From positions 248,001 through 312,000 of the forward strand of contig NZ_UTKY01000034.1 in assembly GCF_900583165.1 (NCBI RefSeq): a stretch of DNA of 64,000 bases, given 5' to 3'. Under the pieces are notes generated by a model. The model worked only from the letters and a program-made list of their open reading frames with translations. It did not search any database and had not been told where the DNA came from. This DNA comes from Pseudomonas viridiflava (lineage in GTDB: Bacteria > Pseudomonadota > Gammaproteobacteria > Pseudomonadales > Pseudomonadaceae). This document shows positions 28,301 through 35,178 of the stretch, one piece after another (position 1 is the stretch's first letter; each line of letters starts with the position of its first letter). The position numbers were made by a program, and so were the translations under genes.

Positions 28301-30208
28301 TTCGAAACGCCCGAAGGTCTGCAAGCCCTCGACGCGCTGGAGAAAGAGAAAAAAGTGCTCACCGAAGATCTGGACAATTGGGTCAGGGCGCCAACCCAGG
28401 CGCACGCTGGCGATATCGAAGCGCGCCAGGAAGAACGCTGGATACGTACCGAGTTACGCAGCGTGTTACTGCGGACCTGGGAAACCACGCCCCACGGCTA
28501 CGTCGATGAAGCCGGTATTCGCCAAGCCGGCAGCACGCTGAACCTGGAAGGCTGGCCGCTGGGAAGCCACCTGCTGCGTATACCGACCCTGCGCGCGCCG
28601 TTTGAGCACGTCACTCAGCTGCAACTCGGCGCAACCGAGTTCGGCGACGGCCAGGCAGCGTTCATCGGCCTGTTCCCCAACCTCAGAGCGTTGGACCTGA
28701 CTCACAACCAACTGACACGCCTGCCGGACGCAACGGCAAACCTGCCGCGCCTGACCCATCTACGCCTGGGCGATAACCCATTGCAATGGGGTACCCGGAA
28801 TCTGGACCGCCTGCAAAAACTCTCGCGCCTCAAGGTGCTGGACCTGTCCAACAATCGCAACCTGAGCGCCCCGCCCAACGTCGATGCGATGCGCGATCTG
28901 CGTTCACTGTGCCTGGCCCATACTCAACTGACCGAATGGCCTCAGGGCCTTTTCGCCCACAGCCGACCTGACAACTTTCACCTGGATCTGCAGGACACCG
29001 CCATCAAGCACGTGCCGAAATTTCTACCTTGGCAACCCCAAGCCGAGTTGGTAGCGCGCACGCGTATGGACCGCAAGCGCCTCAACCTCGACGACGAAGA
29101 GCGCATGGTGAGTTATCGCCTCGCCGCTGGCCTCGATCCCTATCGCCATTACCCGCCACGGGGGCTGCAAGACAGCGCATTCTGGCTGCACGAAATGAGC
29201 GCCGAAGTGCGCGAACAACGCCAGCAGCAATGGGATGAGCTGGAACTGGAACACGGCTCCCAGGGCTTCTTCGAAGTGCTACGCGGGCTGCAACCGCCAA
29301 ACGCCTTCGAGACGGCCCAAGACCGCACCGATTACGCCGCAAACCGCGCCGAACTCACGCGTAATGTGTGGCGCATGCTGGATGCGGTACATCGCGACGA
29401 AGCGCTGCGTCGGCGTTTTTTCAGCATGACCGGCGATCCAGGCAACTGCGCCGACGCCAGCGCGCAGATCTTCAACATCCTCGGTGTGCAGACCCTGGTG
29501 CATGAACTCTACGCAAGCCGCGGGCAACTGAGCGCCCAGGCATTCGCCGAACGTTTGGCCCAACTGGCCCGGCAAACGGCACGCCTGGACGCCGTCACCG
29601 CCTTGGCTGAAGACGAAGTCGCACGTCGCCTGGCCACTCCAGCGCTGGGTGGCCTTGGCCAGCGCTTGAGTACGGATATGCTCGACGGTGTACCTGGCGA
29701 AGTCGACGAGGTGCAGGTGCACGCCGCCTACCAAACCGGGCTCAAGCAACGCCTCGACTTGCCCTGGCTGGTCAGCCATATGGTGTATCGCGTCGCTGCC
29801 CGCGTCGACACGACCCAGCTGGATACCGCCTTCCAGCAGGTGCTGCGCGGCGAACAGGGCGATGGCTTGGTCAACCGCATGCTCGAAGTCCATTTCTGGG
29901 ACGATTACCTGGACGCCACCTACGCCGACGAGTTGGCCGTGAACACCGCGCACTTTCAGGAACAGGCCGTGCAGGTAGACGAGCTGTATCACGACCAACA
30001 CGCCTGGGCACACGCCGAAGGCTCGGAGAAAGCCACCCTGCGCGCCTCGCTCGAGGCACAGGCCGACGCGCTGAACATTGCGCATGACGAGGTGTTCAGC
30101 GCGGGCCCCATGAGCGATGTGGCCCGCACCCGGATGCTGGACAGGCTGGCATACCAATGCCAGGAGCGCCGCCGGGAGCTGACGCGTGACGCGCTGGGTC
30201 AGGCTTAA
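25334..30208 (+). CDS. Giant LRR-NEL protein, predicted secreted E3 ubiquitin ligase (1624 aa)
   Basis: A paralogue of the protein at 13795. The N-terminal region (about 1-370) is followed by a strongly hydrophobic stretch at about 379-455 (LALLVITPFVPFLGELMLAY), then DGHTRLWNPDLRPYAQ, which matches DGEHRLWTPSITPYAI of the other protein. The shared LPGWPADLAIDVYEEAS module lies near residue 655. Leucine-rich repeats occupy about 1080-1206 (LRALDLTHNQLTRLPDA, LKVLDLSNNRNLSAPPNV). The NEL-like domain has candidate Cys1372 and Asp1374 in GDPGNCADASAQIF, then LGVQTLVHEL. Inferred: ubiquitin ligase acting inside a eukaryotic host. The Shine-Dalgarno is weak (AGG). An 8-bp inverted repeat CATGCCGG/CCGGCATG (30239-30278) follows the gene. 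Confidence 0.85.
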   Translation: MPTLPPFKGTHYALIKQKIPPWLSATSAPKAEALRRTVLTVDPWHATPSAELKRANAHAWTTQNTVDKRLQALQDVYGFAEPLLSQALKQQYGLEENVRSTYLLLHTDKGGVVKGVTRRMTSLLDAAIHNFAKDEQFSDSSSYISQPDASGHFSILPLKHRISIKQFTTLCRELDLGARYQAHLNIHLAPADLKSLVIASQQAAFNVAAHLALARQAIDTDSLDLVRRTLAGERGVLHCYQLHMMGGALTGPLLIAADLDSARTVIPVTVYLPHDPFDPLKQYPNIAAFKEALNDRLKAPDYRQYFAQFVDQQQRRRVFTGLAQGQDLRYEVKRIDRDLWASRYEQTLNKIFNDARERVVSTADCDNRKRWAWWDDVSHTLEAILNLALLVITPFVPFLGELMLAYTAYQLLDEVVEGVVDLTQGQAREAAGHFVAVVSDVVQFGIFGAAGEIVPSVFVEQLKPVDVDGHTRLWNPDLRPYAQSTLKPALDSRPDALGLHHQQAKTLLPLEGEHYAVKLDSTDTYRIEHPSRPEAYSPRLRHNGQGAWTHEAEDPRTWNDAALLRRLGHSVSHLSDAQLEQARAISGTDHGTLRALHRENGAPPALLVDTLKRVQLNDQVRDMPRRLREGLAVDQDTYWSPHLITELPGWPADLAIDVYEEASLSGTHIRYGLESAEKNLAISREALNQGTLAERVVNALDERELQALLTPLPMQHNARIEGLRERLAEQLRSRHRAVFDYFYDHSEQLRNAEGLAVRAATPGVPASCVDTLLAHARPAELTLAREQQQLPLRLKNLARELAIAARSTHAHEGLYLPDLFSADSERLVLSTLKRYSDAFGAVRIEVREQTISGTLRATAGPADAQQVRVLVRDFNGRYAVSEPPRTPLHEATDFYNALLHTLPAARRRELGGSDGLHAWLLERLAPLEERRTALEGPAEPLLESQVLLQRPGVKWVSQLLGLTPRSPRKRLKKLYPSLSGELLQAHIRAFETPEGLQALDALEKEKKVLTEDLDNWVRAPTQAHAGDIEARQEERWIRTELRSVLLRTWETTPHGYVDEAGIRQAGSTLNLEGWPLGSHLLRIPTLRAPFEHVTQLQLGATEFGDGQAAFIGLFPNLRALDLTHNQLTRLPDATANLPRLTHLRLGDNPLQWGTRNLDRLQKLSRLKVLDLSNNRNLSAPPNVDAMRDLRSLCLAHTQLTEWPQGLFAHSRPDNFHLDLQDTAIKHVPKFLPWQPQAELVARTRMDRKRLNLDDEERMVSYRLAAGLDPYRHYPPRGLQDSAFWLHEMSAEVREQRQQQWDELELEHGSQGFFEVLRGLQPPNAFETAQDRTDYAANRAELTRNVWRMLDAVHRDEALRRRFFSMTGDPGNCADASAQIFNILGVQTLVHELYASRGQLSAQAFAERLAQLARQTARLDAVTALAEDEVARRLATPALGGLGQRLSTDMLDGVPGEVDEVQVHAAYQTGLKQRLDLPWLVSHMVYRVAARVDTTQLDTAFQQVLRGEQGDGLVNRMLEVHFWDDYLDATYADELAVNTAHFQEQAVQVDELYHDQHAWAHAEGSEKATLRASLEAQADALNIAHDEVFSAGPMSDVARTRMLDRLAYQCQERRRELTRDALGQA

Positions 30209-30310
30209 GCGTCCCAGACCGCCAGCACATCACCGGAGCATGCCGGGCGTAGGTGCTCTGGTTCACCGAGCCGGCATGGACCGTTCATCAGGAACGCCTT
30301 GCCCAGGCAA

Positions 30311-30337
30311 TAAGATATATCTTACGTTATATCTAAA
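30311..30337. promoter_or_regulatory. Operator-like palindromes upstream of the NfeR-like regulator
   Basis: TAAGATATATCTTA (30311-30324) is a perfect 14-bp palindrome, followed by a partial second copy TTATATCTAA (30328-30337). AT-rich TATATC-type palindromes are the kind of site bound by YqjI/NfeR in E. coli. The position, 36-50 bases upstream of the start codon, suits autorepression of the nfeR-nfeF operon. Confidence 0.6.
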
Positions 30338-30359
30338 CCTCCTGTGGAGAACCTGAAAC

Positions 30360-30887
30360 ATGAGAGACCATCCTCACAGCCGCGATGGCTTCGACCCACG
30401 CCGTGAACGCGGCGGTGGTCGCGGCCCGCGTGTCTTCGCGCCCGGCGACCTGAAACTGCTGCTGCCCGCATTGATCGCCGAGCAGCCGTGCCATGGCTAC
30501 GATCTGATTCGCCGCATCGAAAGCCTGTTCGACGGTGCATACACCCCAAGCCCGGGTGTGATCTACCCCACCCTGACCTTCCTGGAAGAAAGCGACCTGA
30601 TCATCGGCGACGCCGATGGCGGAAAAAAACGCTACACAATCACCGACGCCGGTCGTCTCTTCTTGAACGAGCAGGCCGTTGCGCTGGAAGGCGTGCGCAT
30701 GCGCCTGGACGTGAGCAAACGCGCGCTGCGCGGGCACGACCGCCCGCCAGAGATTCACGAGGCGGTGCACAACCTGCGCCACGCCTTGCACTCGCACCAC
30801 GGGCGCTGGAGCCCGGAAGAAATCGTTCGTGTCGCGGCGCTGCTCAATCGCACCGCTCAAGCCATTGCCGACGGGAAAGACCAATGA
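30360..30887 (+). CDS. PadR family regulator, NfeR/YqjI-like
   Basis: A 175-residue protein: a His/Arg/Gly-rich N-terminal tail (MRDHPHSRDGFDPRRERGGG), a PadR winged-helix domain (residues 27-100; PCHGYDLIRRIES, SPGVIYPTLTFLEE, KKRYTITDAGR) and a helical C-terminus with a further His-rich stretch (HNLRHALHSHHGRW). In E. coli the PadR-type NfeR with a metal-binding N-terminus represses the ferric reductase gene nfeF and itself; the identical partnership here (next gene is an SIP reductase, overlap ATGA at 30884-30887) makes the same role likely. Metal sensed (Ni or Fe) is not decided by sequence. Confidence 0.82.
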   Translation: MRDHPHSRDGFDPRRERGGGRGPRVFAPGDLKLLLPALIAEQPCHGYDLIRRIESLFDGAYTPSPGVIYPTLTFLEESDLIIGDADGGKKRYTITDAGRLFLNEQAVALEGVRMRLDVSKRALRGHDRPPEIHEAVHNLRHALHSHHGRWSPEEIVRVAALLNRTAQAIADGKDQ

Positions 30888-31651
30888 ATACTCAAACCAT
30901 TCACCGCGTGACCCACGAAATCAAACGCCGCCGCCTGGACGTGCTGCGGGTGGTCGACATCACGCCACGCATGCGCCGCATCACCCTCGGCGGGCCTGAA
31001 CTGGCGGGGTTTGTCAGCCTGGGCAGTGACGATCACATCAAGCTGCTGTTCCCGCAGAACGCCGCCGAACAGGCCGCCCTGGAAAGCCCGACCTTCAGCA
31101 TCAAGGGCGACGGCCCGCAGCCGGCCATGCGTGACTACACGCCCCGGCGTTTCGACCTGAGCATCGGCGAGCTGGACATTGACTTCGTGCTGCACGGCGA
31201 TGGGCCTGCATCCACCTGGGCCGACCAGGTTCAGGTGGGTCAGCACCTGTACATCGGCGGGCCACGGGGCTCGATGATCGTGCCGGATATTTTCGACAGC
31301 TACCTGCTGATCGGCGATGAAACCGCGCTGCCGGCCATTGCGCGGCGTCTCGAAGAGTTGCCGACGGGGCGCACGGTGCTCGCCGTTATTGAAATCGCCA
31401 ATGCGGCTGAAAAGCAGGTGCTCAAGAGTGCTGCCGATGTAGAAATGATATGGGTGATTCGCGGCCAGGATGATTTGCTGGATACGGTGCAGAAGCTGAC
31501 GCTGCCGAGTGGTTCGCTGTACAGCTTTGTGGCGACCGAGTCCAAGCTGTCGCGCCAGGTTCGGCGGGTGCTGCTGGACACCCACAAGGTCAACGAAGAG
31601 TTCCTCAAGGCCGTGGGGTACTGGCGCGCAGAAGGCACTGAAGAAGACTAA
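30884..31651 (+). CDS. Siderophore-interacting protein / ferric reductase, NfeF/ViuB-like
   Basis: A 255-residue FAD-binding ferredoxin-reductase-fold protein of the SIP family. The start at 30884 overlaps the PadR stop by 4 bases; the long upstream extension of the frame is spurious. RRITLGGPELAGF, the flavin-binding RDYTPRRFD, then DFVLHGDGPASTWADQ and ADETALPAI-like GDETALPAIARRLEELP are family motifs; the C-terminal NEEFLKAVGYWRAEGTEED is also typical. It reduces ferric chelates, using NADPH or ferredoxin, to release iron in the cytoplasm. A palindromic hairpin follows the gene. Confidence 0.9.
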   Translation: MNTQTIHRVTHEIKRRRLDVLRVVDITPRMRRITLGGPELAGFVSLGSDDHIKLLFPQNAAEQAALESPTFSIKGDGPQPAMRDYTPRRFDLSIGELDIDFVLHGDGPASTWADQVQVGQHLYIGGPRGSMIVPDIFDSYLLIGDETALPAIARRLEELPTGRTVLAVIEIANAAEKQVLKSAADVEMIWVIRGQDDLLDTVQKLTLPSGSLYSFVATESKLSRQVRRVLLDTHKVNEEFLKAVGYWRAEGTEED

Positions 31652-31665
31652 GGTTTGACTCGCTC

Positions 31666-31701
31666 AAATGTGGGATGGGGCTTGCCCCCTCCCACATTTT
31701 G
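31666..31701. repeat. Single REP palindrome / terminator-like hairpin
   Basis: AAATGTGGGA and TCCCACATTT flank TGGGGCTTGCCCCC, giving a long imperfect stem ended by TTTTG. It lies between the convergent SIP and Pr6Pr genes and could terminate the plus-strand transcript. It is a single REP, without the second half of a REPIN. Confidence 0.7.
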
Positions 31702-31714
31702 TCCTGTGCCCACT

Positions 31715-32341
31715 TCAGGTTCGAGGTGATTGCAGGCGCCTATCCAACCCCACCACCGCCACAGCAATCAGCACAAACCCCAACAATATCCCCCCGGCAT
31801 TCACGAACACCTGTGGATAGCCGAGGTTGCTCACGTCAATGAACGGGTATTGATACTGCCCGAGCAAATCCCCCCGCAGCAGCGCATAAGCGAAATACAC
31901 CAACGGGTAAATCACCCAGCCGCCGATATCTTTGACGCGCAAATGACCCTTGGGCACACACCGCCACCAATAGATAAAAAACAGCACCGGCATCACGTCG
32001 TGCAGCAACTCGTCGGCGACAAATTGAAAACCCTCGGGTTGCCACAAATGCCGCAGCAGCACGTTGTAGGCCAAGCCCACCACCACGATGCTCACGGCGA
32101 TGCCACTGCTGATTCGCGGTGCGAGGAAAAACCGCTGCACGGGCGATACACGCTTCACCAGTGCATAGCTCAACACCACCACCGCCAGGGTGTTGGTGAG
32201 TACGGTGAAGAAGCTGAAAAAATTGATCAACCCGCCCAGCAGGCTCGCGCCGGACGCCCAGCGCGAATAGAAAATCAGGTATTGCTGAATCGCCAGCCCC
32301 AGCCAACCCGCCAAGGCGGCCGCTGCGATAAATCGTTTCAC
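31715..32341 (-). CDS. Pr6Pr family membrane protein
   Basis: A 208-residue protein with six hydrophobic helices and the family features FFSFFTVLTNTLAVVVLSYA, a central HDVMPVLFFIYWW and YPLVYFAYALLRG. It belongs to the bacterial Pr6Pr (FAR-17a/AIG1-like) family. In eukaryotes relatives hydrolyse fatty-acid esters of hydroxy acids using a conserved Thr and His; a Thr in the first helix pair and a His (HDVMP) are present here, but no bacterial function is established to my knowledge. It is four bases downstream of the VF530 gene and likely co-transcribed. Confidence 0.8.
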   Translation of the reverse strand: MKRFIAAAALAGWLGLAIQQYLIFYSRWASGASLLGGLINFFSFFTVLTNTLAVVVLSYALVKRVSPVQRFFLAPRISSGIAVSIVVVGLAYNVLLRHLWQPEGFQFVADELLHDVMPVLFFIYWWRCVPKGHLRVKDIGGWVIYPLVYFAYALLRGDLLGQYQYPFIDVSNLGYPQVFVNAGGILLGFVLIAVAVVGLDRRLQSPRT

Positions 32342-32345
32342 AGGC

Positions 32346-32579
32346 TCAATCCAGCGGGCGTTTGGTGCGCATCAGTTTCACGTACAAACTTTCGACTTTC
32401 TCTCGCGCCCAAGGGGTCTTGCGCAGGAAGGTCAGGCTCGACTTGATGCTCGGGTCACTCTTGAAACAACGCACGTCAATGCGCTCGGCCAGGCCTTCCC
32501 ATTCGTAGTGTTCCACCAGGGTGGTGAGGACGTGCTGCAGGGTCACGCCATGGAGTGGGTCGTTGCTTGTCGCGGTCAT
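32346..32579 (-). CDS. VF530/DUF2132 family DNA-binding protein
   Basis: A 77-residue protein from the ATG at 32579 ([15 protein letters not shown]). [31 protein letters not shown] followed by [21 protein letters not shown] is the DUF2132/VF530 family, small helical proteins named from a Vibrio fischeri structure and suggested to bind DNA. It is divergent from the ZnuD-like gene, with the Zur box in the shared 139-base intergenic region, so zinc control in both directions is possible but unproven. Confidence 0.85.
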   Translation of the reverse strand: MTATSNDPLHGVTLQHVLTTLVEHYEWEGLAERIDVRCFKSDPSIKSSLTFLRKTPWAREKVESLYVKLMRTKRPLD

Positions 32580-32659
32580 GCCGGGCCTTTTACAAAAAGT
32601 GGAGAGACAGCCGCGCACTTTAGCACGAACAAAAAAGTTCCCGCCCTCGGCAAAAAAGT

Positions 32660-32678
32660 GATGTTATATTGTAACTAT
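32660..32678 (+). promoter_or_regulatory. Zur-type zinc operator of the ZnuD-like receptor gene
   Basis: TGTTA-TATTG-TAACT at 32662-32676 matches nine of ten arm bases of the TGTTA-N5-TAACA core. It is centred about 50 bases upstream of the ATG at 32719 and resembles the rpmE2 site at 6750. Confidence 0.7.
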
Positions 32679-32718
32679 ACATATCAAATCTTTTCGTCGT
32701 TTTGCCAAGGAATGTCCG

Positions 32719-34737
32719 ATGTCCCTCTCGTCTCTGTGGCGCTTGACCCCGCTTGCCGCCGCCCTGCTGATCAGCTCCGAAGCCCACGCCCTTGAGCTGC
32801 AACCCCAAGTCATCACCGGCAACCCGCTGGGCAGCGAACAACTGGCCTCACCCACCACCGTATTGGAAGGCGACGAGCTGACCCTGCAACAAAAAGGCAG
32901 CCTGGGCGAAACCCTTAACAAGCAGCCCGGTGTGTCGTCTTCCTACTTCGGCCCGGGTGCCAGCCGGCCCATTATTCGGGGCCAGGATGGCGACCGCATT
33001 CGCATCTTGCGCAATGGCGTGGGCGCGTTGGATGCCTCTTCACTGTCCTATGACCACGCTGTGCCCCTGGACCCGATCAACGTCGACCGCATCGAAATCG
33101 TGCGCGGCCCGGCCGCCCTGCTGTATGGCGGCAGCGCCATTGGTGGCGTGGTCAACACCTTCGACAACCGCATCCCCACCGAGGCCATCGAAGGCATCCA
33201 CGGCGCCGGTGAACTGCGCTACGGCGGCGCCGACACCACCCGCAGCAGCGCGGGCAAACTGGAAGCCGGCAACGGCACGTTTGCCTTGCACCTGGATGCC
33301 AATGCGCGGGAGTTCAACGACCTGAAAATCCCTGGCCAGGCTCGCAGCCGTCATGCTCCGGAAAGCGACGACGCCCCCGGTAAGAACGGCCGGCTGGGTA
33401 ATAGCGACGGGCGCCAGGACGGCGGCGCGGTGGGTGGTTCCTACACCTGGGACGACGGTTATGCCGGGCTGTCCTACAGCAACTACGACAGCAACTACGG
33501 CTCTCCCGCCGAGCAGGCGGTGCGTATCCGCATGCAGCAGGAGCACTACGCGTTCGCCTCCGAAATCCGCAACCTGCAAGGCCCGTTTACCTCGGTGAAA
33601 GTCGACGCGGGCTACACCGATTACGAACACCGCGAAATTGAAGACGGCGAAACCGGCACGATTTTCAAGAACAAAGGGTATGAAGCCCGCGTTGAAGCTC
33701 GTCATCAGCCGATCGGCCCGTTTAACGGTGTGGTCGGCGCGCAAGTAACCCGCAACGAGTTCTCTGCGTTGGGTGAAGAAGCCTTCGTACCGCAGACCGA
33801 CACCAACGCCAGTGCACTGTTTATCCTTGAAGAGATGCAGGCCACCGAACGCCTCAAGCTCAGCCTCGGCGGGCGTCTGGAACACACCAGCGTCGACCCG
33901 GATGCCAAGGGCAACGAGCGTTTTGCCGGTGCCGACAAAACCAATGACTTCACGGCGGGAAGCCTGTCGTCAGGCGCGGTCTACACCCTCACGCCGGTTT
34001 GGGCCCTGGCCGCCACCCTCGGCTACACCGAGCGCGCGCCGACGTTCTACGAGCTGTACGCCAACGGCGCCCACGTCGCCACCGGCACGTATGAGTTGGG
34101 CGATGCCAACCTGAAAAAAGAAAAAGCCGTGTCCAGCGACCTGGCCCTGCGCTTTGACAATGGCACCCACAAGGGCAGCTTTGGCGTGTTCTATAGCCGC
34201 TTCTCCAATTACATCGGCTTGCTGGGCAGCGGTCGTACGCTGAACGATGAAGGTGAAGAAGATGCCGACGGCATCCCTGAGTACACCTACTCCGGGGTAC
34301 GTGCACGGTTCGCTGGCTTCGAAGCCCAGGATCACTGGAAGCTCGGCGAAGGTGCCTACGGCAAGTTCGCGCTGGAACTGTCGGGCGATTACACCCGCGC
34401 TACCAACCTCGACACCGGCGAAGCCCTGCCGCGCATCGCCCCACTGCGTTTGAACAGTGGCCTGCTGTGGGAGCTGGACCGCTGGCAAGCGCGCATCGAC
34501 GTGGAACACGCCGCCGGCCAGGGCCGCGTGCCGGATAACGAAAGCGGAACTGATGGGTACACCACCCTCGGGGCGAGCGCGGGGTATCGGTTCAATGTGG
34601 GCGGCAGCGAATGGCTGGCGTTTGTGAACGGTGAAAACTTGACCAACCAGACCGTGCGCTACGCCAGTTCGATCCTGCGCGACATCGCCCCGGCGCCGGG
34701 GCGCAGCGTGCAGTTCGGGATACGCACCACGTTCTAA
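32719..34737 (+). CDS. znuD: TonB-dependent outer-membrane receptor, ZnuD-like (zinc uptake)
   Basis: A 672-residue protein. A signal peptide (1-23, ending SSEAHA) precedes a plug domain (about 45-160: GSLGETLNKQPGVSSSYFGPG, RPIIRGQDGDRIRIL, GSAIGGVVNTFDNR) and a 22-strand-type barrel ending in aromatic Phe (RSVQFGIRTTF), as needed for Bam assembly. The sequence class is that of the Neisseria ZnuD family, and the adjacent Zur-type box supports zinc uptake; Zur-regulated receptors of this type are known in Pseudomonas. An acidic and His-containing loop occurs near residues 205-235 (RSRHAPESDDAPG). No TonB, ExbB or ExbD gene is nearby. Confidence 0.85.
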   Translation: MSLSSLWRLTPLAAALLISSEAHALELQPQVITGNPLGSEQLASPTTVLEGDELTLQQKGSLGETLNKQPGVSSSYFGPGASRPIIRGQDGDRIRILRNGVGALDASSLSYDHAVPLDPINVDRIEIVRGPAALLYGGSAIGGVVNTFDNRIPTEAIEGIHGAGELRYGGADTTRSSAGKLEAGNGTFALHLDANAREFNDLKIPGQARSRHAPESDDAPGKNGRLGNSDGRQDGGAVGGSYTWDDGYAGLSYSNYDSNYGSPAEQAVRIRMQQEHYAFASEIRNLQGPFTSVKVDAGYTDYEHREIEDGETGTIFKNKGYEARVEARHQPIGPFNGVVGAQVTRNEFSALGEEAFVPQTDTNASALFILEEMQATERLKLSLGGRLEHTSVDPDAKGNERFAGADKTNDFTAGSLSSGAVYTLTPVWALAATLGYTERAPTFYELYANGAHVATGTYELGDANLKKEKAVSSDLALRFDNGTHKGSFGVFYSRFSNYIGLLGSGRTLNDEGEEDADGIPEYTYSGVRARFAGFEAQDHWKLGEGAYGKFALELSGDYTRATNLDTGEALPRIAPLRLNSGLLWELDRWQARIDVEHAAGQGRVPDNESGTDGYTTLGASAGYRFNVGGSEWLAFVNGENLTNQTVRYASSILRDIAPAPGRSVQFGIRTTF

Positions 34738-34756
34738 CCTTCACCGCATAACAAAT

Positions 34757-34844
34757 GTGGGAGGGGGCTTGCCCCCGATGGCGGTGTGTCAGTCAATGCT
34801 TGTGCTGACTGAACGACTGCTATCGGGGGCAAGCCCCCTCCCAC
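34757..34844. repeat. REPIN
   Basis: Two inverted REP halves (GTGGGAGGGGGCTTGCCCCC and its complement) separated by about 45 bases including GATGGCGGTGTGTCAG. Typical P. fluorescens REPIN size (88 bases). It begins 19 bases after the znuD-like stop codon. Confidence 0.93.
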
Positions 34845-35178
34845 ACTCATTTTGCAGCGACACTTGGTCACTGTTACCAAATCAGAAATGATGCATATCG
34901 CGATTCGTCCTTTCTCTCCAAGACAACTCCCTTTATCCTTGTCGGCAACAATCTGAAACGTTTCACCTCCCGGTCGACCCCATCTTGCTGAATATTCCCT
35001 CACGCAAAGACAGCGCTGTCTTACATCCCTCTGCGCCTGGGGATAAATCGCCCGCCTGTGGATAACCATCCTTATCCACAGAAAATCCAAATAACGCTGA
35101 ACCAAGCCTGTGCCGAATCGTCATCTACAGTGAAGAAGCATCGGGTTACATAATTCCAACGTAACGGAGAAACACACT
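34845..35178. other. Leader region of gcd without a gene
   Basis: About 330 bases with no coding frame. It holds the inverted DnaA-box pair (35056-35081), a weaker TGGGGATAA at 35037, and the Shine-Dalgarno ACGGAGAA just ahead of the gcd ATG. No clear promoter hexamers were identified. Confidence 0.5.
35056..35081. promoter_or_regulatory. Inverted pair of DnaA boxes upstream of gcd
   Basis: CTGTGGATAA and TTATCCACAG, each containing a perfect TTATCCACA DnaA box, face each other across CCATCC. They lie about 100 bases upstream of the gcd start codon. Their 10-bp complementarity also allows an RNA hairpin. Confidence 0.6.

Noticed and set aside
35037..35081. DnaA boxes as a replication origin
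   Set aside because: Only two good boxes, no AT-rich unwinding region and no dnaA, dnaN, gidA or rep gene nearby.
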